A DNA stretch of 58,177 bases, from contig JAAWBX010000015.1 of NCBI GenBank assembly GCA_022792885.1, forward strand, positions 1 to 58,177, given 5' to 3'. This document shows, one piece after another, positions 27,469-35,749 of this stretch. Source of the DNA: Lachnospiraceae bacterium (lineage in GTDB: Bacteria; Bacillota; Clostridia; Lachnospirales; Lachnospiraceae). How positions within the stretch are numbered: the first letter of the stretch is position 1; each line of letters starts with the position of its first letter. The notes under the pieces are model-generated. The model had not been told where the DNA came from and did not search any database. It saw only the letters and a program-made list of their open reading frames with translations. Both the position numbers and the translations under genes were made by a program.

Positions 27469-28650
27469 ATGCAGTTTCAGGCTTTTTTAGTGAAGTACGC
27501 GGAGATCGGCGTAAAGGGGAACAATCGCGGGATGTTTGAGGATGCTCTGCTGCGCCAGATCCGTCATGCGCTGCGGCCGGTGGAGGGGAAGTTTCAGGTC
27601 CTGAAGACGTCCGGGCGGATCTATGTGCAGGCGGAGAGCGCGTTTGATTACGAGGAAGCGGTCGGGGCTTTAAAGCGGGTGTTCGGAGTATCGGCCGTCT
27701 GCCCTCTTAAGCAGGTGGAGGACCGGGGGCCGGAAGATCTGTACCGACAGGTCGTTTCCTACATGGATCAGGTCTATGAGAACAAAAATCTCACGTTTAA
27801 AGTAGAATGCCGCCGGGCGAGAAAAAATTATCCGCTCCATTCGCAGGAGCTGAACGCGAAACTGGGAGAAGTGATTTTGGACGCGTTTCCGGAGATTCGT
27901 GTGGACGTCCATCATCCGGACGTGCTTCTTCGTGTGGAGATCCGGGAGAAGATCAACCTGTATTCCGAGGAGATTCCGGGACCGGGCGGGATGCCGGTCG
28001 GGACGAACGGCAAAGCAATGCTTCTGCTTTCCGGCGGAATTGACAGCCCGGTGGCCGGGTATCGGATCGCGAAGCGCGGTGTGAAGATCGACGCGGTGTA
28101 TTTTCACGCGCCGCCCTATACTTCCGAGCGCGCGAAACAAAAGGTGGTGGATCTGGCCCGTCTGGTGGCCCGCTATTCCGGACCGATCGCTCTTCATGTG
28201 GTGAATTTTACGGATGTGCAGTTGTATATTTATGATAAATGCCCTCATGACCAACTGACGATTATTATGCGGCGTTATATGATGAAGATCGCCGAGCATA
28301 TCGCGAAGGAGACGGACTGCCTGGGCCTGATTACCGGCGAGAGTATCGGACAAGTGGCATCCCAGACCATGCAGAGCCTGGCAGTCACAAACGAGGTCTG
28401 TACGCTTCCGGTATATCGACCGCTGATCGGAATGGACAAGCAGGAGATCGTGGAACTCTCCCAGGAGATCGGGACGTTTGAGACTTCGATTCAGCCGTTT
28501 GAGGATTGCTGCACGATATTTGTGGCGAAGCATCCGGTTACGCGCCCGACGCTGAAATCGATTCAGAAGTCGGAGGCGCGTCTGGATTCCCATATGGAGG
28601 AACTGGTGGAGACGGCGATCGCGACGGCGGAGAGAATCTGGGTGGAGTGA
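27469..28650 (+). CDS. thiI: tRNA 4-thiouridine synthase ThiI
   Basis: A 393-residue ThiI: N-terminal ferredoxin-like and THUMP domains (YAEIGVKGNNRGMFEDAL) and a PP-loop pyrophosphatase domain (LLSGGIDSPVAGYRIAKRG; GESIGQVASQTMQSL). It lacks the C-terminal rhodanese domain of the E. coli protein, as in Bacillus. It adenylates U8 of tRNA and inserts sulfur from the adjacent desulfurase. The ATG at 27469 follows GAGGAG; the frame further upstream overlaps the desulfurase gene. Confidence 0.96.
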   Translation: MQFQAFLVKYAEIGVKGNNRGMFEDALLRQIRHALRPVEGKFQVLKTSGRIYVQAESAFDYEEAVGALKRVFGVSAVCPLKQVEDRGPEDLYRQVVSYMDQVYENKNLTFKVECRRARKNYPLHSQELNAKLGEVILDAFPEIRVDVHHPDVLLRVEIREKINLYSEEIPGPGGMPVGTNGKAMLLLSGGIDSPVAGYRIAKRGVKIDAVYFHAPPYTSERAKQKVVDLARLVARYSGPIALHVVNFTDVQLYIYDKCPHDQLTIIMRRYMMKIAEHIAKETDCLGLITGESIGQVASQTMQSLAVTNEVCTLPVYRPLIGMDKQEIVELSQEIGTFETSIQPFEDCCTIFVAKHPVTRPTLKSIQKSEARLDSHMEELVETAIATAERIWVE

Positions 28651-28711
28651 GGATAAGATCGGGGGACGTCGGATATTTTGCGATCGGATTTTGTACGGCC
28701 CGACAAAAATA

Positions 28712-28772
28712 CCCCTTACGATCCCAGACAGGCGGCCGGCAGCGGCCGGAGCCCGGAAGGGATCGTAAGGGG
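28712..28772. repeat. Nested inverted repeat between converging thiI and HPr-like genes
   Basis: Perfect 14-base arms ccccttacgatccc (28712-28725) and gggatcgtaagggg (28759-28772) enclose a second perfect hairpin cggccg-gcag-cggccg. No long T-run follows on either strand. It may be a bidirectional terminator-like structure, a structured RNA or a small repeat element; 28651-28842 contains no gene. Confidence 0.7.
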
Positions 28773-28842
28773 ACGTTTGTTTGGGAGGCGGGACCTTTAC
28801 GGGACCGTTCGATAAAGCCTCCCGGCTTATTCAAAAACGATG

Positions 28843-29082
28843 TCAGGCGGACACATAATCCTTCAGGGCCGCAAGGATCTTCCCGACTTCCTCGGCGGAA
28901 TCGGAATGGATGTTCAGGCTGATCTCCTTGGACAGATCAAGACTGAAAATCCCCATGATCGACTTGGCGTCGATAATGTAACGGCCGGAAACCAGATCGA
29001 AATCGCAGTCGTATAAGGCGATGGTGTTGACAAAGTTTTTCACTTTATCGATGCTGTCTAATGAAATTGCTACGGTAGTCAT
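28843..29082 (-). CDS. HPr/Crh-like protein lacking the phosphorylatable histidine
   Basis: A 79-residue protein with the HPr fold signature AKSIMGIFSLDL (serine 41 aligns with the regulatory Ser46 of HPr) and the C-terminal helix (DSAEEVGKILAALKDYV). The segment corresponding to GxHARPA with catalytic His15 is SLDSIDKVKNF, with no histidine, so it cannot pass phosphate in the PTS. Like Bacillus Crh it may keep only a regulatory role through the serine site, if HPr kinase acts on it. The start follows GGGAGGA. It is divergent from mtaB with an excellent promoter. Confidence 0.88.
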   Translation of the reverse strand: MTTVAISLDSIDKVKNFVNTIALYDCDFDLVSGRYIIDAKSIMGIFSLDLSKEISLNIHSDSAEEVGKILAALKDYVSA

Positions 29083-29137
29083 AATAAATCCTCCCTTTGA
29101 TACGGGTATTCTTGCCGCGGCGGTGTCCGCAGCTTGT

Positions 29138-29143
29138 TATAAT
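29138..29143 (+). promoter_or_regulatory. Possible -10 element for mtaB, overlapping the HPr-like gene promoter
   Basis: A perfect TATAAT on the plus strand, 47 bases upstream of mtaB. The only -35-like sequence (TTGCCG at 29112) is 20 bases away, so this is a weaker call. Confidence 0.4.
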
Positions 29144-29170
29144 AATACCGAAATTGGAAGGAAAAGTCAA
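29142..29170 (-). promoter_or_regulatory. Sigma-A promoter for the HPr-like gene
   Basis: On the minus strand TTGACT (29170-29165), 17 bases, TATTAT (29147-29142), about 60 bases upstream of the start at 29082. Confidence 0.75.
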
Positions 29171-29189
29171 GACAGGGAGGAGAAATCCC

Positions 29190-30494
29190 ATGAAAAAATG
29201 TGCCTTTCACAATCTGGGCTGCAAAGTGAACGCCTACGAGACCGAAGCGATGCGGGAGCAGCTTTCTCTTCTCGGATATGAGATCGTTTCCTTTGAGGAG
29301 ACGGCGGACGTATATGTGATCAACACCTGTTCGGTCACGAATATTGCGGACCGGAAATCCCGTCAGATGCTGCATCGGGCGAGAAAACGGAATCCGGAGG
29401 CCCTGGTGGTGGCGGCCGGGTGTTATGCGCAGGCTTTCGCGGAGGAACTGAAAAAAGACGGCACGGCGGACGTGATTCTGGGAAACGGGCAAAAGAGCCG
29501 CCTGGCCGCGGTTTTGACGGAATGGGAGGAGAAGCGGGCGCGGATCGCCTGCGTAAGCGACGTTCTCCACGAGAAGGAATACGAGGAACTCCGGGTGTCC
29601 TGCAACGCCGGGCATACACGGGCTTTTATCAAAATACAGGACGGATGCAATCAGTTTTGCAGTTACTGCCTGATTCCGTACACAAGAGGCCGTATCCGCA
29701 GCCGCGGGCCGGAGGATATTCTGCGGGAAGTGACAGACCTGGCCGAAAAAGGCTGTCGGGAGGTGGTGCTGACCGGGATCCTTCTGAGCGCTTACGGGAC
29801 GGAACGGGCGGAGCTGCCGGGGCTTTTGGACGTGGTGAGGCAACTGGATTCGGTGCCCGGTATTGAGAGAATTCGCTTGGGATCCTTGGAACCCCGGGTG
29901 ATCACGGAGGAATTTGTGGACGGATTGGCCGGTCTTGCGCATTTCTGTCCTCATTTTCATCTTTCTTTGCAGAGCGGGTGCGACGCGACGCTGAAGAGGA
30001 TGAATAGACACTATACGACGCGTGAATACTTAGATAAATTGAAACAAATCCGGGCGGCGTTTGCGCATCCGGCGGTGACGACGGACGTGATCGTGGGTTT
30101 CCCCGGCGAGACGGAGGCGGAATTTGCCGAGACGGAGGCGTTTGTGGAGGAGGCGGACTTTTTTGAGATGCATGTGTTCCCTTATTCGAAACGGAAAGGG
30201 ACGCCGGCGGAGCGGATGTCCGGGCAGCTTGCCGAAGCCGTAAAAAAGGCGAGGAGCGCGAAGCTTCTTGAGAAGGAGCGGGAGATGAGCCGGCGTTTTC
30301 GGGCGTATTATATCGGAAAGGAAGTGGAACTGCTTTCCGAGGAGGAAGTCAGCATCAAAGGAGAGCGTTTTTTATTGGGACACAGCAGGGAATATGTGAA
30401 GATCCTCTGGCCGGGGGAGGCCGAAAAAATCAATGAGATCGCCCGGGTCCTGGTGACGGGGACCTTTGATGAAGATAAAATGCTTGCCGAATAA
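29190..30494 (+). CDS. mtaB: tRNA t6A37 methylthiotransferase MtaB
   Basis: A 434-residue methylthiotransferase of the MiaB/RimO superfamily: N-terminal UPF0004 domain with three cluster cysteines (FHNLGCKVN, INTCSVTN, AAGCYAQ), radical SAM domain with CNQFCSYC and PYTRGRIRSR, and a C-terminal TRAM domain. The HNLGCKVNAYETEAM start pattern identifies MtaB, which makes ms2t6A37 in tRNA reading ANN codons. The ATG at 29190 follows GGGAGGAG. Confidence 0.95.
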   Translation: MKKCAFHNLGCKVNAYETEAMREQLSLLGYEIVSFEETADVYVINTCSVTNIADRKSRQMLHRARKRNPEALVVAAGCYAQAFAEELKKDGTADVILGNGQKSRLAAVLTEWEEKRARIACVSDVLHEKEYEELRVSCNAGHTRAFIKIQDGCNQFCSYCLIPYTRGRIRSRGPEDILREVTDLAEKGCREVVLTGILLSAYGTERAELPGLLDVVRQLDSVPGIERIRLGSLEPRVITEEFVDGLAGLAHFCPHFHLSLQSGCDATLKRMNRHYTTREYLDKLKQIRAAFAHPAVTTDVIVGFPGETEAEFAETEAFVEEADFFEMHVFPYSKRKGTPAERMSGQLAEAVKKARSAKLLEKEREMSRRFRAYYIGKEVELLSEEEVSIKGERFLLGHSREYVKILWPGEAEKINEIARVLVTGTFDEDKMLAE

Positions 30495-30542
30495 AGTAAA
30501 ATGGGGTAAGATGGTAATATCGATTCAGGAGGGCGGATGACT

Positions 30543-30803
30543 ATGGGAGATATTCAGAGAACACAGTATTTTAAAACGGCCGAGAATCAGATGGAAGTGG
30601 GCGAGGTCCTTGCGAAGGTATACGAAGCGCTGGCCGAGAAGGGATATAACCCGATCAATCAGATCGTGGGGTATATCATGTCCGGGGATCCGACTTATAT
30701 TACCAGCTATAACAGCGCTCGTTCGCTGATCATGAAAGCGGAGAGGGACGAGATCCTGGAAGAGTTGATGCGCCATTACATTGATACGAAGATCAGGGCC
30801 TGA
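30543..30803 (+). CDS. ireB: IreB-family regulatory phosphoprotein (UPF0297)
   Basis: An 86-residue member of UPF0297, with the signature GYNPINQIVGYIMSGDPTYIT and the N-terminal DIQRTQYFK. In Enterococcus IreB is a substrate of the kinase IreK, phosphorylated on N-terminal threonines, and modulates cephalosporin resistance; here T7 is a candidate. I choose the second ATG (30543), nine bases after AGGAGGG; the ATG at 30537 is too close to it. It forms an operon with ruvX (two-base gap), as in Bacillus. Confidence 0.93.
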   Translation: MGDIQRTQYFKTAENQMEVGEVLAKVYEALAEKGYNPINQIVGYIMSGDPTYITSYNSARSLIMKAERDEILEELMRHYIDTKIRA

Positions 30804-30805
30804 GC

Positions 30806-31267
30806 ATGCGGGTTCTGGGGTTGGACTACGGTTCGAAGACGGTCGGGGTGGCGGTGAGCGACGCCTTTGGATGGACGGCTCAGGGTGTGGAGATCATCCG
30901 CCGGAGCGAGGAGAATAAACTGCGCAGGACATATGCGCGGATCGAAGAGCTGATTCGGGAATACGGGGTGACAAAGATCGTGCTGGGATGCCCTTTTCAT
31001 ATGGACGGAAGCGCCGGGGAACGGGTGGCAAAGACCGAGAGCTTTCGTCAGGGGCTTGAGAGACGCACCGGACTGCCCGTGATCTTATGGGACGAACGGC
31101 TGACGACGGTGGCCGCCGAGGAGACGATGCGGGAGGCCGGAGTGAAGAGAGAGAGAAGGAAGGATTACGTGGATATGCTGGCGGCCGGTTTTATTCTGCA
31201 GGAATATCTGGATTCGGCGGCGGAGAACGAAAAGAAAGAGCGAAGTCAGGATGGAAGAAAAAGATAG
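30806..31267 (+). CDS. ruvX: Putative pre-16S rRNA nuclease / Holliday junction resolvase RuvX (YqgF)
   Basis: A 153-residue RNase H-fold YqgF protein: LGLDYGSKTVGVAVSD with the first catalytic aspartate, IVLGCPFHMDGSAG, and LWDERLTTVAAEE plus the late KDYVDMLAA with the remaining acidic residues. In E. coli YqgF trims the 5' end of 16S rRNA. Its 3' end overlaps the DUF1292 gene by 17 bases. Confidence 0.95.
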   Translation: MRVLGLDYGSKTVGVAVSDAFGWTAQGVEIIRRSEENKLRRTYARIEELIREYGVTKIVLGCPFHMDGSAGERVAKTESFRQGLERRTGLPVILWDERLTTVAAEETMREAGVKRERRKDYVDMLAAGFILQEYLDSAAENEKKERSQDGRKR

Positions 31268-31544
31268 AAGAGACAACGCCGGGGAAGAACTGTACGGCGA
31301 ATTTGTGGTGCAGGATGAGGACGGGAACGACGTTACCCTGTACATTGTGGATATGACGAAGATCAACGGAACGGATTATATTCTGGCGACCGACACGCAG
31401 GAAGACGGGGGCGCCGGACTGATTTTTAAGATGACGCCTTTGGAAGATTCGGACGAAGTGCTTCTGGACAATGTTTCGGAGGACGAGTACGAATACATTT
31501 CGAAAGTATTTGCCGAGACGGCGGAAGTGAATTTTGAAATCTGA
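31251..31544 (+). CDS. DUF1292 protein (YrzB family)
   Basis: A 97-residue acidic protein with the DUF1292 pattern FVVQDEDGNDVTLYIVD, then YILAT and EYEYISKVFAE. The function is unknown. Its place after ireB and ruvX matches the Bacillus yrzL-yrrK-yrzB order. The start overlaps ruvX, implying translational coupling; the ribosome binding site is weak. Confidence 0.9.
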   Translation: MEEKDRRDNAGEELYGEFVVQDEDGNDVTLYIVDMTKINGTDYILATDTQEDGGAGLIFKMTPLEDSDEVLLDNVSEDEYEYISKVFAETAEVNFEI

Positions 31545-31656
31545 TTGCGGAGGAGAGAAGAGCGGGCGGAGGACATCTTTCGCCCTTCTTTCCCGTGCAA
31601 TTTTGCGAATGAGAAGAATAAGATACGGAAAATTAAGAAAAATGGAGGTATAACGA

Positions 31657-33348
31657 TTGAAGAAAAAGAAAACGGAGATCGCAGAGCAGGGGATGGAAAG
31701 CGGCAGGCTGAAGATCATTCCCCTGGGAGGTCTGGAAGAGATCGGAATGAATATGACGGCCTTTGAATACGGGGACAGTATTATTGTGGTGGATTGCGGG
31801 ATGTCTTTTCCCAGCGACGACATGCTGGGGATTGATCTGGTAGTTCCGGATATTACGTATCTGAAGGACAACCTTTCCAGAGTAAAAGGCTTTTTTATTA
31901 CGCACGGGCACGAAGATCATATCGGCGCTCTGCCTTATGTGCTGAGGGACGTCAGCGTGCCGATCTATGCGACGAAGCTGACGCTGGCGTTAATCGAAAA
32001 CAAACTGGAAGAACACGGGTTGACGCGTTCGACCAAGCGGAAGGTGGTGCGCTACGGCCAGACCATCAATCTGGGATGTTTCCGGGTAGAATTTATCCGG
32101 ACGAATCACAGCATTGTGGACGCGGCGGCGCTGGCGATCTATACGCCGAAGGGAATCGTCGTTCACACCGGCGATTTCAAGGTGGATTATACGCCGGTGT
32201 TCGGCGATCCCATCGATCTGCAGCGTTTTGCGGAGCTGGGGCGCAAAGGGGTGCTGGCGCTGATGTGCGACAGTACCAATGCGATCCGGGACGGGTTTAC
32301 CATGTCGGAGAAGACGGTGGGGCACACGTTTGATCTGGTGTTCGCGGAGAATGCGGACCGAAGGATTCTGGTCGCCACCTTCGCCTCGAATGTGGACCGG
32401 GTTCAGCAGATTATCAATACCGCGTATAAATTCGGAAGAAAAGTCGTGGTGGAAGGCCGCAGTATGGTCAATGTGATCGGGACGGCCAGCGAACTGGGGT
32501 ACATCAAGATCCCGGACGGGACGCTGATTACCATTGACCAGTTAAAGAATTATCCGGATGAGAAGACGGTCCTGATCACGACCGGGAGCCAGGGCGAGTC
32601 CATGGCGGCGTTGTCCCGCATGGCTTCCGGCATGCACAGGAAGGTCACGATCACGTCGCAGGATACGGTGGTTTTAAGTTCCACCCCGATTCCGGGCAAT
32701 GAGAAGGCGGTGTCGAAAGTTATCAACGAGCTCTCGGCGAAGGGCGCCCGGGTGATCTTTCAGGATACCCACGTTTCCGGTCATGCCTGCAAGGAGGAGA
32801 TCAAGTTGCTCTATTCGCTGATCCATCCGAAATACAGCATTCCGGTACACGGAGAGTACCGTCATTTGTCGGCGCACGCGGAGCTGGTGAAGCAGCTCGG
32901 CATTCCGGAGGAGAATATCTTCCTTCTGCATTCCGGCGACGTTTTGACGATCGACGAGGCGGGCGCGGCGGTTACGGACCATGTGACGGCCGGCGGGCTT
33001 TTCGTGGACGGACTTGGCGTGGGGGACGTGGGAAATATCGTTTTGAGGGATCGTCACAACCTGGCCGAGAACGGGATTGTGATCGTGGTGCTTACGCTGG
33101 ACAGGGGAAGCCGTCAGCTTCTGGCCGGGCCGGATATCGTTTCCCGCGGTTTTATCTATGTCAGGGAGTCCGAAGACTTTATGGAGGAGGCTCAGGAAGT
33201 CGTGACCCATGCGGTTGAGAGCGCCATGAAGAAGGGGAATTGTGACTGGGGCAAGATGAAAGCGGTTATCAAGAGCGAGCTGAGCGATTTTATCTGGAAG
33301 AAGATGAAGAGGGATCCCATGATCCTGCCGATCATTATGGACGTGTAA
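31657..33348 (+). CDS. rnj: Ribonuclease J
   Basis: A 563-residue beta-CASP metallo-beta-lactamase RNase with the zinc motif THGHEDHIGALPYVL, HTGDFKVDYTP, CDSTNA, and the beta-CASP motifs GSQGE, SGHA and HGEYRH. It is a 5'-3' exonuclease and endonuclease central to mRNA decay and rRNA maturation. The start is a TTG (31657) placed 7-9 bases after GGAGG; no ATG is near. It is inserted between yrzB and the mltG-like gene compared with the Bacillus order. Confidence 0.96.
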   Translation: MKKKKTEIAEQGMESGRLKIIPLGGLEEIGMNMTAFEYGDSIIVVDCGMSFPSDDMLGIDLVVPDITYLKDNLSRVKGFFITHGHEDHIGALPYVLRDVSVPIYATKLTLALIENKLEEHGLTRSTKRKVVRYGQTINLGCFRVEFIRTNHSIVDAAALAIYTPKGIVVHTGDFKVDYTPVFGDPIDLQRFAELGRKGVLALMCDSTNAIRDGFTMSEKTVGHTFDLVFAENADRRILVATFASNVDRVQQIINTAYKFGRKVVVEGRSMVNVIGTASELGYIKIPDGTLITIDQLKNYPDEKTVLITTGSQGESMAALSRMASGMHRKVTITSQDTVVLSSTPIPGNEKAVSKVINELSAKGARVIFQDTHVSGHACKEEIKLLYSLIHPKYSIPVHGEYRHLSAHAELVKQLGIPEENIFLLHSGDVLTIDEAGAAVTDHVTAGGLFVDGLGVGDVGNIVLRDRHNLAENGIVIVVLTLDRGSRQLLAGPDIVSRGFIYVRESEDFMEEAQEVVTHAVESAMKKGNCDWGKMKAVIKSELSDFIWKKMKRDPMILPIIMDV

Positions 33349-33392
33349 AGAGGGAGAGCCGCGAGATCCCGACGGGAAGAGAGGGGAACGGT

Positions 33393-33842
33393 ATGGAGAG
33401 GAAACGTGCGAAAAAGGTGAACGAGGTTACCGGCGTTGTAATCCGGGGCGCTTTGTCTCTGATTTTCTATGCGGTGGTGGCGGCTTTTGTTCTGACGGCG
33501 GTCCGTTGGGGGTATCAGTTCGGTTATGATATTTTTAACGGAAAACCGATGACGAACGGGCCGCAGGTTACTTTGCAATACACGGTCGAGGAGGAGGAAT
33601 CCATCCGGACGATCGCGGGGAATCTGGAAGAGGCGGGCCTGATCAAGGACCGCTGGATCATGATCATTCAGAAAGTTTTTTACGATTACAATATCATTCC
33701 CGGGACCTATGAACTAAATTCCGGGATGACCTCCAAAGAAATCCTGGAGTGGATGACGAAGCTGTCCAATGCGATCGTCGAGGAGGAGCCTTCTGAGGGC
33801 GGAGAAGAAGCGGCTTCCGCTTCGGAAGACGGCGGGGAGTAG
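33393..33842 (+). CDS. Short MltG-like membrane protein (LytG/YceG N-terminal part only)
   Basis: A 149-residue protein with a basic N-terminus, one transmembrane helix (ALSLIFYAVVAAFVLTAV) and an extracellular segment similar to the LysM-like domain of MltG (ESIRTIAGNLEEAGLIKDRW; IIPGTYELNSGMTSKEILEWM), then a Glu/Ser-rich tail. The catalytic transglycosylase domain (about 200 further residues in true MltG) is absent. It keeps the position of yrrL (mltG) next to trmR. It may bind glycan or partners without cutting. Confidence 0.8.
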   Translation: MERKRAKKVNEVTGVVIRGALSLIFYAVVAAFVLTAVRWGYQFGYDIFNGKPMTNGPQVTLQYTVEEEESIRTIAGNLEEAGLIKDRWIMIIQKVFYDYNIIPGTYELNSGMTSKEILEWMTKLSNAIVEEEPSEGGEEAASASEDGGE

Positions 33843-33845
33843 ACG

Positions 33846-34490
33846 ATGGTCGTGGATGAGAGAACGATTTGCTATCTCAACTCGCTGGACGAGGGGGAAA
33901 GCCTTTTGTGCAGGGAGATCGCGGCAAAGGCGTCGGAGGATCGGGTACCGATCGTCCGCAGGGAGACGGCCGCTTTTCTGACGACCATGGTGGCGTTGAG
34001 ACGGCCGAGGGAGGTCTTGGAGATCGGTACGGCCGTCGGGTACTCGGCTTTGCGGATGTGTGAGGCTTTGCCCGCGGGCGGGAAGCTTACCACGATAGAA
34101 AAATACGACAGATATATCCGTGAGGCGAAGGCGAATTTTAAGCGCGGGGAAAGAGAGAGGGATATCCGTCTTCTGGAAGGGGACGCGGCGGATATTCTGA
34201 AGACCCTGGCGGGGCCTTACGACCTGATTTTTCTGGATGCGGCGAAGGGCCAGTACCTTTCGTTTTTGCGGGAACTTTTGCGGCTTTTGCCGGTGGGAGG
34301 CGTTCTGATCTCGGACAATATTTTACAGGACGGGGAACTGATCGAATCCCGTTTTGCGGTGCCGAGGCGGAATCGCACGATTCACGCCCGTATGCGGGAA
34401 TATCTCTATGAGTTGAAGCACAATGAGGCGCTCGCGACCTCTCTTCTGCCTTTGGGGGACGGGGTGAGTGTGAGCGTTAAGATCAAATGA
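33846..34490 (+). CDS. trmR: SAM-dependent O-methyltransferase, TrmR-like (tRNA 5-hydroxyuridine methyltransferase)
   Basis: A 214-residue class I methyltransferase of the O-methyltransferase 3 family: VLEIGTAVGYSALRMCEAL (SAM site), TIEKYDRYIREAKANF, DLIFLDAAKGQY and GGVLISDNILQDG. In Bacillus its orthologue YrrM/TrmR makes 5-methoxyuridine at tRNA position 34 after hydroxylation by the U32 proteins encoded next door. The same neighbour relationship here supports that role. It starts three bases after the mltG-like stop. Confidence 0.85.
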   Translation: MVVDERTICYLNSLDEGESLLCREIAAKASEDRVPIVRRETAAFLTTMVALRRPREVLEIGTAVGYSALRMCEALPAGGKLTTIEKYDRYIREAKANFKRGERERDIRLLEGDAADILKTLAGPYDLIFLDAAKGQYLSFLRELLRLLPVGGVLISDNILQDGELIESRFAVPRRNRTIHARMREYLYELKHNEALATSLLPLGDGVSVSVKIK

Positions 34491-34498
34491 GGGAAAAT

Positions 34499-35731
34499 AT
34501 GAGAAAACCGGAGCTTCTCGTGCCGGCCGGCAGTTTTGAAGCGCTTTTGACGGCGGTAACTTACGGCGCGGACGCGGTGTATCTGGGCGGGGACGCCTTC
34601 GGGCTCCGGGCCAAAGCGAAGAATTTTACAAGGGAAGAGATGCGAAAGGGGATTGCTTTCGCTCACGGGCGCGGGGTGAAAGTCTACGTGACGGCGAACA
34701 TCCTGGCTCACAACGAAGATCTGGCGGGAATCCGATCTTATTTTAAGGAGTTGCGAGAACTCGGGCCGGACGGCCTGATCCTTGCGGATCCGGCGGTGTT
34801 TGAGATCGCGAAGGAGGAACTGCCGGAGGTGGAGCGCCATATCAGCACCCAGGCGAACAATACGAATTACGGAACGTATCGCTTCTGGTATAAACAGGGG
34901 GCGAAACGGGTGGTTTCGGCCCGGGAGCTGTCTCTGGACGAGATCCGTGAGATCCGTGAACGTATCCCGGAGGATATGGAGATCGAGACGTTTGTTCACG
35001 GCGCCATGTGCATTTCCTATTCGGGGCGGTGCCTGCTGAGTAATTATCTGGCCGGGCGGGACGCCAATCGGGGCGCCTGCACGCACCCCTGCCGCTGGAA
35101 ATACGCGCTGATGGAGGAGACGAGGCCGGGCGAGTATCTGCCGGTGTTCGAGAATGAGCGGGGGACCTTTATCCTCAATTCCAAAGATTTGTGTATGATC
35201 GGCTATATCCCGGAACTGATCGGGGCGGGGATCGACAGCTTTAAGATCGAGGGACGGATGAAAGCGCCTCTGTACGTGGCCTGCGTGACGAGGGCCTACC
35301 GCCTTGCCATAGACGATTACGGGAGGGATCCGGCGCTTTATCGGAAGAACCTGGCCTGGTATGAGGAAGAAATCGGGAAATGCACGATACGCGGATTTAC
35401 GACGGGATTTTTCTTCGGGAAGCCGGGGGAGGACGCACAGATCTACGAGAACAGTACCTATCACACGGAATCCGTATACCTTGGTCTTGTGGGGGAGACG
35501 CGTTCGGACGGTTTTTTCTGTCTGGAACAGAAGAATAAGTTTTCGGTGGGGGAGCTTGTCGAGATCATGAAGCCGGACGGGCGCAATATTCCGGCGAAGG
35601 TGGAGCAAATCACCGATGAGGCCGGCGCGGAACAGGCGGACGCGCCCCACGCAAGGCAGAAACTTCGGGTGAAATTATCGGAAAAGCCGGAGCCGCTGGA
35701 TCTTCTTCGGCGGGCCGGGGACAGAAAGTAA
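34499..35731 (+). CDS. Peptidase U32 family protein, probable tRNA U34 hydroxylation protein TrhP
   Basis: A 410-residue U32 protein: KPELLVPAGSFEALLTAVTY, AVYLGGDAFGLRAKAKNF, then the cluster-binding cysteines in HGAMCISYSGRCLLSNYL, GACTHPCRWKY and the ERGTFILNSKDLCMI and IDSFKIEGRMK motifs. TrhP proteins with this pattern make 5-hydroxyuridine at tRNA position 34 using prephenate. The ATG at 34499 lies six bases after GAGGG; an ATG at 34487 overlapping trmR is the alternative. Only one U32 gene is present, whereas Bacillus has yrrN and yrrO. Confidence 0.88.
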   Translation: MRKPELLVPAGSFEALLTAVTYGADAVYLGGDAFGLRAKAKNFTREEMRKGIAFAHGRGVKVYVTANILAHNEDLAGIRSYFKELRELGPDGLILADPAVFEIAKEELPEVERHISTQANNTNYGTYRFWYKQGAKRVVSARELSLDEIREIRERIPEDMEIETFVHGAMCISYSGRCLLSNYLAGRDANRGACTHPCRWKYALMEETRPGEYLPVFENERGTFILNSKDLCMIGYIPELIGAGIDSFKIEGRMKAPLYVACVTRAYRLAIDDYGRDPALYRKNLAWYEEEIGKCTIRGFTTGFFFGKPGEDAQIYENSTYHTESVYLGLVGETRSDGFFCLEQKNKFSVGELVEIMKPDGRNIPAKVEQITDEAGAEQADAPHARQKLRVKLSEKPEPLDLLRRAGDRK

Positions 35732-35749
35732 GAGAAGGGGGGGCCTGGT

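Noticed and set aside
31545..31656. A terminator between the DUF1292 gene and RNase J
   Set aside because: Only a five-base GGGCG/CGCCC stem with a long loop forms; too weak to call.
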